This document shows, piece by piece, positions 8,476-16,790 of a stretch of DNA of 30,805 nt (the stretch's first letter is position 1; each line of letters opens with the position of its first letter). The notes under the pieces are model-generated. The model was not told the origin of the DNA, searched no databases, and saw only the letters and a program-made list of their open reading frames with translations. A program made the position numbers and the translations under genes. Source of the stretch: Alphaproteobacteria bacterium (GTDB taxonomy: Bacteria > Pseudomonadota > Alphaproteobacteria > JAGOMX01); NCBI GenBank assembly GCA_016742295.1, contig JACVCA010000001.1:1-30805 (forward strand), read 5' to 3'.

Positions 8476-9325
8476 CAGCTGCAGCCTGCACAAAAAGGGC
8501 CCGCTCATAAATTCTGCGGCGTGACACACCTGTGGTTGTAGCTACAAGCTCAACAGCATCACGCAAAGATTTTTGCTCTAGTACTATTTTTAAAAGTTCA
8601 TCTAAGTCTTGATCTTTACGAGGCTGAGGGCCGCCTGCATCAAGCAAAACAACAATCTCGCCTTTAGGAGCCCCATGTGTAGCATAAAAATTGATTAATC
8701 CTTGCAATTGATCTTTACGAATTTCTTCAAATTTCTTGGTTAATTCACGTGCTACAACGGCTTGACGGTTGCCAAATACAGTCATCATATCTGTAAGAGA
8801 ATCACTTAAACGGCGCGCTGATTCAAAAAAAATGAGGGTGCCGGGAACTCCTAGAAGGTCTGAAAAAAACACTTGTCGTGCCTTAGATTTTGCCGGGGCA
8901 AAGCCTGCAAAATAAAAGCTATGAGTTGGTAAAGCTGAGAGTGTGAGTGCGGCCAGCACCGAGCAGGGTCCTGGCACGCAGACAACATGAAGTCCTTCTT
9001 CAACACAGTTACGTACAAGCTTATAACCCGGGTCAGAAATTAAAGGAGTCCCTGCATCGCTAACTAATGCAATACTTTGACCTTGTTTAAGAGCTTCGAT
9101 GATACGTGGTCTTACTTGTTCTGCATTATGATCATGATACGAAATTAAAGGGGTGTGAATTTGATGAATGGCTAAGAGCTTGCTTGTAACTCTTGTATCT
9201 TCGCAAGCAATCAAGTCTGCTTCTTTCAAAACTGATAGTGCTCTAAGGGTAATGTCTTCAGCATTTCCAATAGGGGTGGAAACAATGGAAAGCCTATTTG
9301 AACATTTTCCTTGATTCACGCGCAT
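8462..9325 (-). CDS. rsmI: 16S rRNA (cytidine1402-2'-O)-methyltransferase RsmI
   Basis: RsmI uses SAM to methylate the 2'-O of C1402 in 16S rRNA at the ribosomal P site. Tetrapyrrole-methylase family signatures are clear: LSIVSTPIGNAEDITLRAL near the N-terminus, ACEDTRVTSKLL, VSDAGTPLISDPGY and VPGPCSVLAALTLSALPT. The C-terminal part has GEIVVLLD, and near the end GVSRRRIYERAL. I start at the ATG at 9325 (287 residues), which has AGGA five bases upstream and fits the family length. An ATG at 9352 adds nine residues without a ribosome site. The gene is divergent from the LpoA-like gene and overlaps yraN downstream. Confidence 0.94.
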   Translation of the reverse strand: MRVNQGKCSNRLSIVSTPIGNAEDITLRALSVLKEADLIACEDTRVTSKLLAIHQIHTPLISYHDHNAEQVRPRIIEALKQGQSIALVSDAGTPLISDPGYKLVRNCVEEGLHVVCVPGPCSVLAALTLSALPTHSFYFAGFAPAKSKARQVFFSDLLGVPGTLIFFESARRLSDSLTDMMTVFGNRQAVVARELTKKFEEIRKDQLQGLINFYATHGAPKGEIVVLLDAGGPQPRKDQDLDELLKIVLEQKSLRDAVELVATTTGVSRRRIYERALFVQAAADEPS

Positions 9326-9373
9326 TTTATTCCTATTTTTAATCATCCACATTTATAAAAAGCTGTTAACACG

Positions 9374-10609
9374 ATGCTCTTCCCCTCACTATACTTTTCT
9401 TATAGACCAATTTTAAATATGCTCTGCATAGTCTTACTGCCTTTTATATTAAGTAGTTGCGCAGGCTTAAAAATGGAAGATTCTGATCAAACTACCAAAA
9501 CTGCTGTGCAAAAAGCCCCACTTGCAAAATCTACTCTCAGAGAGCAAGCCTTTCGAGAGTCTGTAGGCAAAATCCGTGTTGCTATTTTGCTCCCCCTTAG
9601 CGGTTCACAAGCCAAGTTAGGTCAAGGTTTACTCAATGCAGCTCAGATGAGCGTCTTTGAGAATGCAGACGATAATTTTGAACTTTTAATATACGATACG
9701 AAAGGAAATGGTCCTTCTGCATTAAAAGCCGCACAAACTGCAATTGATAAAGGGGCGCAGATTATTCTTGGGCCTCTTTTCTCTCAAGAAGTCAAGCATG
9801 TAGCTCCTCACGCTGTCAAGTATGGAGTTCCTGTCATTAGCTTTTCGAATGATCAACAGATAGCAGGACACAGTATATTTACAATGGGCTTTAGTCCTAG
9901 CGAACAGATTCAACGTTTGATGGAAACTGCAAATTCGAGAGGATTAAATCGTGTTGCTGCTTTAATTCCTACCACCCCTTACGGAAAAATCTTACAAAGC
10001 CTTCTCGAAAAGCAAGCTGCAGAAAAAGCTGTTACTTTAACTACCGTGGCTGTGTATAAGCCAGGAATAACAGATTTTTCCGCACAAGCAAGTCAAATTA
10101 AAGCTTCTCATCCGCAAGCCCTGCTTATTCCAGAAGGAGGGAGGCAGTTGCAATTAATTGTCTCATCTTTACTTTATCATGATCTTAATCTTCACCAAAC
10201 TAAGCTTTTGGGAACTGGACAGTGGGATACTCCTGAAATTGCAGATAATGAAAACATTTTAGGGGGATGGTTTGTGGGCTCACCTCCTGAAAATCGGCAA
10301 CGCTTTGAACAAAGCTATCAGGCTATGTATAAGGAGAAGCCCTCCCGATTAGCAACCTTAGCTTATGATGCAGTTTCTCTGGCAGCTGTATTAGCGCGTA
10401 ATACAAAAACCTCCCCCTTTCAAATTTCCTTACTTACTCAACCACGAGGATTTGCAGGTATTGATGGCGTATTTCGCTTATTGCCTGATGGTACTGTTGA
10501 ACGAAAATTGGCTGTGCTTGAAGTTACTGAGAACGGTCTCCTCACCATAAGCCCTGCAGGAACAGGGTTTGAAAACTTATCTTACGACTCATTTCAAGAA
10601 CAGCGTTGA
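9374..10609 (+). CDS. LpoA-like penicillin-binding protein activator lipoprotein
   Basis: The 411-residue protein has a lipoprotein signal with lipobox LSSC (Cys29). A type 1 periplasmic-binding fold (about residues 65-390) follows, starting VAILLPLSGSQAKLGQGLLN and continuing with LIYDTKGN and ALLIPEGG. This matches the C-terminal domain of E. coli LpoA, an outer-membrane lipoprotein that activates the peptidoglycan synthase PBP1A. The N-terminal TPR domain of the enterobacterial protein is absent, as in many alphaproteobacteria. The divergent rsmI, with yraN and the BON lipoprotein, repeats the enterobacterial neighbourhood and supports this call over a transporter-binding protein. A partner synthase is not in the window. 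Confidence 0.82.
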   Translation: MLFPSLYFSYRPILNMLCIVLLPFILSSCAGLKMEDSDQTTKTAVQKAPLAKSTLREQAFRESVGKIRVAILLPLSGSQAKLGQGLLNAAQMSVFENADDNFELLIYDTKGNGPSALKAAQTAIDKGAQIILGPLFSQEVKHVAPHAVKYGVPVISFSNDQQIAGHSIFTMGFSPSEQIQRLMETANSRGLNRVAALIPTTPYGKILQSLLEKQAAEKAVTLTTVAVYKPGITDFSAQASQIKASHPQALLIPEGGRQLQLIVSSLLYHDLNLHQTKLLGTGQWDTPEIADNENILGGWFVGSPPENRQRFEQSYQAMYKEKPSRLATLAYDAVSLAAVLARNTKTSPFQISLLTQPRGFAGIDGVFRLLPDGTVERKLAVLEVTENGLLTISPAGTGFENLSYDSFQEQR

Positions 10610-10737
10610 TTTATTACCCAAGACGTGGCACTAAGAACCCAGATTCCAGTAAAAAAAAATAAGAGCAATACCCTATGAAATTATTTAAAGCACAATCACA
10701 ACTCTCATGGCTTTTGTTGAGAATGTAATAACTGTAT

Positions 10738-10779
10738 GAATAAATTCAATACGTCACTATTGCAGTATGTAGTTTATTC
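10738..10779. repeat. Nested inverted repeats upstream of pstC
   Basis: GAATAAA (10738-10744) pairs with TTTATTC (10773-10779). Inside them CAATA (10747-10751) pairs with TATTG (10758-10762) around CGTCAC. The element lies about 130-170 bp before pstC and could be part of its 5' control region. The stems are short and AT-rich, so chance is possible. I see no PHO-box pair. Confidence 0.35.
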
Positions 10780-10905
10780 GATCCTCTCAGATTTATTTAT
10801 CTCAAATAGAAACATTTTAACTGCTATGAGAGCATTCAACATGCTTTGTGGAGATTGTCAGTGGTAAATTGCTTAGCTTTGCAAACTTCAAAATTAGAGT
10901 TTAAA

Positions 10906-11811
10906 ATGCGCAATATTATGGAATGGTTTGTCAAAGCCAGCCTCTTTTGTTGTGTGGCTATCGCAATTCTTGTTACACTTGCAATCGTTTTATTAATGCT
11001 CATTGAGTCTATCCGATTTTTCAAGTTAATTCCCATCTCAGACTTTTTGTTTGGCTTACGTTGGGCGCCAGGGGCCCTCACAACCGAAGCACCTCTAGGC
11101 TATTTTGGAATAGTTCCATTATTTCTAGGGACTTTTTTAATTACTCTTATTGCAATGGGTATAGCTATTCCATTGGGCCTATTTTCAGCAATCTATTTAT
11201 CTCAATATGCTAGTGGCCAGGTACGCACCATTGTCAAACCTATACTCGAAATCTTGGCAGGTATTCCAACAGTGGTCTATGGATTTTTTGCTGTCATTGC
11301 AGTTTCCCCTTTGCTTCATGATGTAGGAACATACCTGGGGTTGTCAATTTCCTCAGAGAGTGCTTTAGGTATAGGAATTGTAATGGGGATCATGATTACA
11401 CCCTACATTGCTTCACTTTCTGATGATGTCTTAGCCTCTATTCCTGGCGCTATAAGAGATGGATCTTTGGCTTTAGGCGCAACTTTCTCAGAAAGCATCA
11501 AAAGAGCGATTCTACCTGCTGCATTTCCTGGAATTATGGCAGCAATCTTACTCGCAATCTCACGAGCAATTGGCGAAACCATGGTTGTGGTGATGGCAGC
11601 AGGTTACTCTGCAAGGCTTACCGCTAACCCTTTCGATGCAGTTACGACTGTAACAGTCCAAATTGTAAGCCTTTTAACTGGCGATCAAGCTTTTGATAAT
11701 CCAAAGACATTAGCAGCCTTTGCACTGGGGTTAACCCTTTTCTTCATCACATTACTTTTAAACCTTATGGCCATTCGGATTGTTCGTCACTATCGAGAAA
11801 AGTATGACTGA
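10906..11811 (+). CDS. pstC: Phosphate ABC transporter permease PstC
   Basis: PstC is one of two inner-membrane permeases of the high-affinity phosphate importer. From this ATG it has 301 residues and about six membrane segments. The permease core includes IPLGLFSAIYLSQYAS, LEILAGIPTVVYGFFAV, the EAA-type loop GSLALGATFSESIKRAILPAA and ISRAIGETMVVVMAAG. The start is ambiguous. A GTG at 10861 has GGAGA six bases upstream and would add 15 residues. The ATG used here has a weaker TAGAG and gives a more usual N-terminus. The protein is of the short type (E. coli PstC is 319 residues), without the long N-terminal region of many alphaproteobacterial PstC proteins. Its stop overlaps the pstA start by 8 bp. 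Confidence 0.92.
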   Translation: MRNIMEWFVKASLFCCVAIAILVTLAIVLLMLIESIRFFKLIPISDFLFGLRWAPGALTTEAPLGYFGIVPLFLGTFLITLIAMGIAIPLGLFSAIYLSQYASGQVRTIVKPILEILAGIPTVVYGFFAVIAVSPLLHDVGTYLGLSISSESALGIGIVMGIMITPYIASLSDDVLASIPGAIRDGSLALGATFSESIKRAILPAAFPGIMAAILLAISRAIGETMVVVMAAGYSARLTANPFDAVTTVTVQIVSLLTGDQAFDNPKTLAAFALGLTLFFITLLLNLMAIRIVRHYREKYD

Positions 11812-13093
11812 GAAATCATCGCAACATCCTTCGAATTTCCTAACTTCCAAACAGCTCCATAAACGTCGTAAAGCTGAGCAAAGATTTAAAGCTTATGGTA
11901 TTTCCACAATTATAATCGTGATATCTGTGCTTTTACTGTTATTGACAGGAATCATTTTTAAAGGCTATTCGGCATTCACCAAAACTGAAATTGCTTTGGA
12001 GATCTTCTACGATCCTAAAGTTTTTAAAGAAAGTATCCCAAAAGCAATCTTGAAAATGAGGGATACGGGGTCTTTAATCAGAAGAGCCTTACAAAAAGAA
12101 TTTCCTGATATTAAAGACTCCGACGAAATTAGGAAAGCTCTGCAACTCATAAGTCCTAATGCTAGAATTTCTTTAATACGAAAGGTTGTTGAAGATCCCA
12201 GATTGATTGGCACTACACGCCTCACGTGGGTTTCGGCCTCAGATAATATCAACCTATTCATCAAAAAACCTCAACAGAGAAAACTTCCCGCTTATCAACG
12301 TCAACTTGATGATCAGAAAATTGCCTGGATTGACCAATTGAGAGAGAGAAAAAAGCTGCGTCAACGCTTTAATGTACAGTTTTTTACAAACGGTGATTCT
12401 CGAGAACCTGAGCAAGCGGGGATTTTAGGCGCTCTTATGGGATCATTTTATACAATGCTTGTCACTCTGCTGCTAGCATTTCCCATTGGTATTGGAGCTG
12501 CCATCTATCTTCAAGAATTTGCTGGGAAAAGTCGTCTCATTTCTTTACTTGAACTTAATATCAGTAACCTTGCTGCCGTCCCTTCAATCATATTTGGATT
12601 ATTGGGACTCGCTGTTTTTCTTAACTTTATGGATTTTCCCAGATCTTCTGCTTTAGTGGGAGGGATGACTTTGTCATTGATGACAATGCCCATCATCATC
12701 CTTGCAGCACGCGCAGCCATACAAGCTGTTCCAAGCTCTATTCGTGAGGCTGCGGAAGGGTTAGGCGCTTCTCGAGTCCAGTTAGTTTTTCATCATATTG
12801 TCCCTCTCGCGATGCCCGGCATCCTCACGGGAACAATTTTAGGAATGGCACGCGCTCTTGGAGAGAGTGCTCCGCTTTTGATGATAGGCATGGTTGCGTT
12901 TGTCGTTGATATTCCTCATACACCTTTAGATCCTACAACCGTTCTGCCGGTACAAATTTTTAGTTGGCTTCGCAATCCAGAACAAGGATTTATTGAAAAT
13001 ACAGCAGCAGCTATTATGGTATTACTCTTGTTTTTAATTTTAATGAACCTCGCAGCTATTGTATTTCGTAAGCGTTTTGACCATAAATGGTAG
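11804..13093 (+). CDS. pstA: Phosphate ABC transporter permease PstA (with DUF3333-type N-terminal region)
   Basis: The second phosphate permease, 429 residues from the ATG at 11804, which overlaps the pstC stop (ATGACTGA). One N-terminal membrane segment (about residues 31-52) is followed by a soluble stretch of roughly 150 residues, as in the DUF3333 region found before PstA in many alphaproteobacteria. The permease core then has five membrane segments. They include MLVTLLLAFPIGIGAAIYLQ, AVPSIIFGLLGLAVF, the EAA loop IREAAEGLGASRVQLVFHHI and GILTGTILGMARALGESAP. It forms the channel with PstC and is energised by PstB. Confidence 0.94.
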   Translation: MTEKSSQHPSNFLTSKQLHKRRKAEQRFKAYGISTIIIVISVLLLLLTGIIFKGYSAFTKTEIALEIFYDPKVFKESIPKAILKMRDTGSLIRRALQKEFPDIKDSDEIRKALQLISPNARISLIRKVVEDPRLIGTTRLTWVSASDNINLFIKKPQQRKLPAYQRQLDDQKIAWIDQLRERKKLRQRFNVQFFTNGDSREPEQAGILGALMGSFYTMLVTLLLAFPIGIGAAIYLQEFAGKSRLISLLELNISNLAAVPSIIFGLLGLAVFLNFMDFPRSSALVGGMTLSLMTMPIIILAARAAIQAVPSSIREAAEGLGASRVQLVFHHIVPLAMPGILTGTILGMARALGESAPLLMIGMVAFVVDIPHTPLDPTTVLPVQIFSWLRNPEQGFIENTAAAIMVLLLFLILMNLAAIVFRKRFDHKW

Positions 13094-13105
13094 GTACATC
13101 AAATT

Positions 13106-13879
13106 ATGTCATTTAAGAGCAGAAAAATTAAATTTTCAATTTCCGATCTTAGCCTTTTCTATGGTGATAAGCAGGCTTTATTTGGTGTTGACTTAGATAT
13201 CCTCGAACAGGAAGTCACAGCTCTAATCGGGCCATCGGGATGTGGTAAATCCAGTTTCTTACGTTGTTTGAATCGGATGAATGATAAAATTGATAATATT
13301 CAAATTAAAGGCCAAATTGCACTAGATGGAATGGATATATACGACCGATCGCTTGATATTGTCCGGCTACGCGCTAGGGTTGGAATGGTGTTTCAAAAAC
13401 CCAATCCTTTTCCAAAATCTATATTTGACAATGTAGCCTATGGTCCACGTATTCATGGAATGGCAAATAATGCTAAGGACCTTGATGCGATCGTTCACAA
13501 GAGCTTGCAACGAGCCGGTTTATGGGATGAAGTCAAAGATCGGCTAGATAATCCGGGTACTGGTCTTTCAGGAGGACAACAACAGCGTCTTTGCATTGCC
13601 CGTGCAATTGCTGTAAATCCTGAAGTGATTTTAATGGATGAACCTTGCTCTGCACTTGATCCTATTGCGACTGCAAAAGTAGAAAAATTAATCGATGAAT
13701 TGCGTGAAAAATTGACCATTGTAATAGTTACCCACAATCTACAACAAGCGGCACGTGTGTCACAAAAAGTAGCATTTTTTCATATGGGGAAAATTGTTGA
13801 AGCTGGAGATACTGCTGAAATCTTTACCAACCCTAAAGATGAACGTACGCAAGATTATCTTACCGGACGGTATGGCTAA
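13106..13879 (+). CDS. pstB: Phosphate ABC transporter ATP-binding protein PstB
   Basis: This 257-residue ATPase drives PstCA. All ABC motifs are intact: Walker A GPSGCGKS at 42-49, the Q-loop within VGMVFQKPNPFP at 92-103, signature LSGGQ at 154-158, Walker B VILMDEP at 174-180 and the switch His in VIVTHNLQQA. The stretch CLNRMND just after Walker A is characteristic of PstB. It lies 12 bp after pstA and 35 bp before phoU, so the four genes look co-transcribed. In enteric bacteria the Pst complex and PhoU also signal phosphate sufficiency to PhoR. No PhoR is visible here. Confidence 0.97.
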   Translation: MSFKSRKIKFSISDLSLFYGDKQALFGVDLDILEQEVTALIGPSGCGKSSFLRCLNRMNDKIDNIQIKGQIALDGMDIYDRSLDIVRLRARVGMVFQKPNPFPKSIFDNVAYGPRIHGMANNAKDLDAIVHKSLQRAGLWDEVKDRLDNPGTGLSGGQQQRLCIARAIAVNPEVILMDEPCSALDPIATAKVEKLIDELREKLTIVIVTHNLQQAARVSQKVAFFHMGKIVEAGDTAEIFTNPKDERTQDYLTGRYG

Positions 13880-13914
13880 TACTCTAAACGTAGATTTAAG
13901 GAAAGGAAGCACAA

Positions 13915-14604
13915 ATGAGCTCAAATCATATTGTAAAATCATATGATGAAGATCTAAATTACCTTAATCATCAGATTACTGATATGGGGCAGTTAGTTAT
14001 TTCGCAATTAAAAGCTGCTATCCAAGCGGTGATGAGTCAAGACATTACAATTGCGACCGTAGTTATTGAGAAAGATCCCCTGGTTGATGCTTTTGAAAAT
14101 GAAATTGATACTGTAGCCGTACGAACGATTGCCTTAAGGCAACCAGTAGCTGGAGATTTACGCAGTGTGATTGCAGCTTTGAAAATTTCAAGCCATCTTG
14201 AACGTATTGCTGATTATGCAGCCAATATTTCGAGGCGTGCAATCTCACTTTCAGAGGTTACAAAGTTTCCACCTATGAGTCCTGTACCGCGTATGGCTTT
14301 AGTTGCTGAAAGCATGATCAACGACGTTTTGAATGCTTATACTGCGCGCGATGATGATAAAGCCTTGGCGGTTTGGAAACGAGATGCAGAATTAGATGAT
14401 ATGTATGTAAGCTTTTTAAGAGAGCTTCTGACTTATATGATGGAAGACCCTCGTAATATCGGTCCTTGCACTCAGCTTTTATTTGTTGCTAAAAATATTG
14501 AGCGGATTGGAGACCATGCTACTAACATTGCTGAAATGGTTCACTATATGGTCTCAGGCTTACCATTTAAAGAGCCGAGACCAATCGGCAATAGAGATGC
14601 CTAA
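13915..14604 (+). CDS. phoU: Phosphate transport system regulator PhoU
   Basis: PhoU is a cytoplasmic helical protein that restrains Pst uptake and, in other bacteria, links it to PhoR. The 229-residue sequence shows the two family repeats: GDLRSVIAALKISSHLERIA at 80-99, and VAKNIERIGDHATNIAEMVH at 191-210. Each carries the E-x-x-x-D metal-binding pattern (ERIAD 96-100 and ERIGD 196-200). AGGAAG lies just upstream of the ATG. It is the last gene of pstC-pstA-pstB-phoU. Confidence 0.95.
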   Translation: MSSNHIVKSYDEDLNYLNHQITDMGQLVISQLKAAIQAVMSQDITIATVVIEKDPLVDAFENEIDTVAVRTIALRQPVAGDLRSVIAALKISSHLERIADYAANISRRAISLSEVTKFPPMSPVPRMALVAESMINDVLNAYTARDDDKALAVWKRDAELDDMYVSFLRELLTYMMEDPRNIGPCTQLLFVAKNIERIGDHATNIAEMVHYMVSGLPFKEPRPIGNRDA

Positions 14605-14677
14605 AAGTATAGATTCTTTTTTAGATCTTCATCCCTCTAAAGCTTTAAGGTCATTTCTAAACTTACTTCTGCCTTAT

Positions 14678-14696
14678 TATACCTAGGAGAGGTATA
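14678..14696. repeat. Short inverted repeat between phoU and the EamA gene
   Basis: TATACCT (14678-14684) and AGGTATA (14690-14696) are exact reverse complements around AGGAG. No T-run follows, so it is not an ordinary terminator. It could be a weak end-of-operon hairpin after phoU or an operator for the next gene. Confidence 0.4.
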
Positions 14697-14738
14697 CCGT
14701 CTATTATTTCATTACCAAAGAGTTTATAAGGTTTTTTT

Positions 14739-15587
14739 ATGTTATCTTTAAATTCCTCCCATATTTCACTTGCTGCAGCGAGCCTTGCCGTTTTCATTTG
14801 GGTTATCAGCATAGCCGTCATAAAAGGAGTTCTTTATGAACTTAATTTTTTCTTTTATTTATTTATACGATTTGGTTCTACTTCTCTTATTTTAGCACTT
14901 CCTCTTTATAAGGCGTTAAAAAAAAGAGTTAAACTTAAGAGATATTTTATAGTTTTATTTTTGTGTAGTGCAGCGCTACACGTTCCACTTCAAACTTTAG
15001 CAATTAAAGTCAGCTCTATTTCTTGGTACATCTCCTTTATGGCTTTTAGCCCTTTGTGTGTAACAATTTTCTCAGGGATTTTAAATAAGCATACTTTCTT
15101 TACACTCATTATTGGTATTATAGGTGTATTGTGTTTTACAAACCCGAGTGAACTTAACACTTTCCCTCATATCTACGAAATTGCAGCGCTGCTTGCTTCC
15201 CTTGGTACTTGGACGCTTTTGACAACTTTAATAAAAAAAATAAATTTTACTTACAGTGATTTAGAGATTGCATCTTTGGTTAGTTTTGGAGGATTCTTAG
15301 GGTCTTTTATTATTTTTACCTCACAAAGATTTCCCTTCCAAGCCCTTAATTTAACCTTATCTATCAAGCTCCTTTTTTTAATAATAGGCTCTCCAGTAGC
15401 ATACTGGCTCTTCTCTTTTGGAATTAGGAGCAATCCTTTTATGGCCATCATGAGTCAATATATGGAGTTTATTTTTGGTATCTTGATAGGATTCTTTTGG
15501 TTTCAAGAAAGTCATCTAATAATTCAATGGATTGGATGTTTTTTTATTTTTGTCTCTTTAATTTTAACTCAAAATATCAAGAAATAA
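14739..15587 (+). CDS. EamA/DMT-superfamily permease, substrate unknown
   Basis: The 282-residue, strongly hydrophobic protein has about ten predicted membrane segments in two similar halves, the layout of the drug/metabolite transporter superfamily. The loops are short. The second half ends with the EamA-like region PFMAIMSQYMEFIFGILIGF followed by WFQESH. The family exports or exchanges amino acids, nucleotides, sugars and drugs, and the sequence does not reveal which. ATAAGG lies eight bases before the ATG. The gene reads markedly AT-rich, with many Phe, Leu and Ile codons ending in A or T. This may reflect membrane composition, or acquisition from elsewhere. Confidence 0.82.
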   Translation: MLSLNSSHISLAAASLAVFIWVISIAVIKGVLYELNFFFYLFIRFGSTSLILALPLYKALKKRVKLKRYFIVLFLCSAALHVPLQTLAIKVSSISWYISFMAFSPLCVTIFSGILNKHTFFTLIIGIIGVLCFTNPSELNTFPHIYEIAALLASLGTWTLLTTLIKKINFTYSDLEIASLVSFGGFLGSFIIFTSQRFPFQALNLTLSIKLLFLIIGSPVAYWLFSFGIRSNPFMAIMSQYMEFIFGILIGFFWFQESHLIIQWIGCFFIFVSLILTQNIKK

Positions 15588-15654
15588 TCTTGCCGCTTAG
15601 ATAAAGCCATGCTAGGCGTAACTAAATTGTACCATATAATAGGAGAAGCCCTTA

Positions 15655-16788
15655 ATGACTTCAGCAATTCTACCTGAACACCACATTATCCTTTTATTTA
15701 TTTTAATAGGCTGCGCCTATTTAGGCCTATTATCTGAAAAAGTCCCTTATTTATCTCGAATTTCAGGGGTTTTTGTGACTATGTTTTTAGCCTCCCTATT
15801 ATCAAATACACAGATTATCCCACATGAAGCCCCTATCTATGATATAGTCTGGCAATATTTTATCCTGCTTTCTATCCCTTTTATTCTTATGCGTGCTCAT
15901 TTAAAAACGATCATTTCTCAAAGTGGTCCGACATTCACCGCATTTATTATAGGTGCCATAGGGACGATTATTGGATCTATTCTAGCATTCTTACTCATAT
16001 CAATTGGGGAGGAGACTTGGAAAATTGTATCTATGTTTTGTGCCTCTTATATCGGAGGGAGTATCAACTATGTGGCCACTTCAAAAGTACTTGATCTTCA
16101 AAATCAAAATCTATTTTTTGCAGGAAATGCTGCAGATAATGTGGTAATGGCATGTTATTTTTCAATCTTAGGAATCATGAGTTCTCATCCTTTCTTCCTG
16201 CGCCTTTTCAAAAATAAAAATAAAATTTTCCCTACTCCTTCTCTTATTATGCCTGTAACTTCATCTCTTAGTTTGAAAGATTTACTACTCACTCTATTTA
16301 TAAGCACTGGCATCTATAGCCTTTCCTTCTTAATAGGAAAGTTTATTAACGTGAAGGGTACAGAGATTCTTATCGTCACGCTTTTGGTTATTTTTCTAGT
16401 TAATAGTTATCCACGCTTTGTGAAAAAACTTATTCCCTATGAAATTATTGGGTTTATGCTCTTACACATTTTTTTTGCAGTTATTGGAGCAAGTGCAAAC
16501 GTCGTACTTGCAATTCAAGTCGCTCCTAAAATTATTCTGATCGCCTTCGTTATTGTCTTTGTCCACCTCTTGTGGCTCATTTTTTGGGGACGCTGGCTAA
16601 AGATTGGACTGAGAGAGTTGATTATCGCCAGTAATGCTAATATTGGTGGGCCTGCAACCGCAGCTGCAATGGCAACATCCAAACAATGGCCAGATCTTGT
16701 TGTTCCTGGAATTTTATGCGGAACATTTGGATATGCAATTGCAACCTTTATTGGATCAATGCTTAAGTATGTTTTGGAGATTTTTTAG
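15655..16788 (+). CDS. DUF819 family membrane protein (YjcL-like)
   Basis: The 377-residue protein has roughly ten to eleven membrane segments and matches the DUF819 family, whose transport role is not established. Recognisable parts are the N-terminal segment LFILIGCAYLGLLSEKV, the central ASYIGGSINYVATSKVLD, GNAADNVVMACYFSILG and the late SNANIGGPATAAAMATSKQW. AGGAGA is well placed before the ATG. Its stop is only 2 bp from the hemB start, so the two are probably co-translated. This makes a link to tetrapyrrole precursor or amino-acid handling possible, but that is inference from position only. Confidence 0.85.
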   Translation: MTSAILPEHHIILLFILIGCAYLGLLSEKVPYLSRISGVFVTMFLASLLSNTQIIPHEAPIYDIVWQYFILLSIPFILMRAHLKTIISQSGPTFTAFIIGAIGTIIGSILAFLLISIGEETWKIVSMFCASYIGGSINYVATSKVLDLQNQNLFFAGNAADNVVMACYFSILGIMSSHPFFLRLFKNKNKIFPTPSLIMPVTSSLSLKDLLLTLFISTGIYSLSFLIGKFINVKGTEILIVTLLVIFLVNSYPRFVKKLIPYEIIGFMLLHIFFAVIGASANVVLAIQVAPKIILIAFVIVFVHLLWLIFWGRWLKIGLRELIIASNANIGGPATAAAMATSKQWPDLVVPGILCGTFGYAIATFIGSMLKYVLEIF

Positions 16789-16790
16789 TA

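Noticed and set aside
9374..10609. The LpoA-like lipoprotein as a substitute PstS for the downstream pst operon
   Set aside because: Its fold signatures are of the LpoA/branched-chain-binding class, and its neighbours rsmI, yraN and the BON lipoprotein explain it better. About 300 bp and no shared operon signal separate it from pstC.
10651..10659. Run of nine A residues downstream of the LpoA-like gene as a minus-strand terminator
   Set aside because: No stem-loop precedes it on the minus strand, and no minus-strand gene ends there.
10731..10757. Possible PHO box (CTGTATG...CGTCACT) upstream of pstC
   Set aside because: The two half-sites do not match CTGTCAT well and their spacing is wrong, so the resemblance is no better than chance.
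15251..15451. Minus-strand ORF inside the EamA gene
   Set aside because: It is antisense to a well-supported membrane protein and has no recognisable features.
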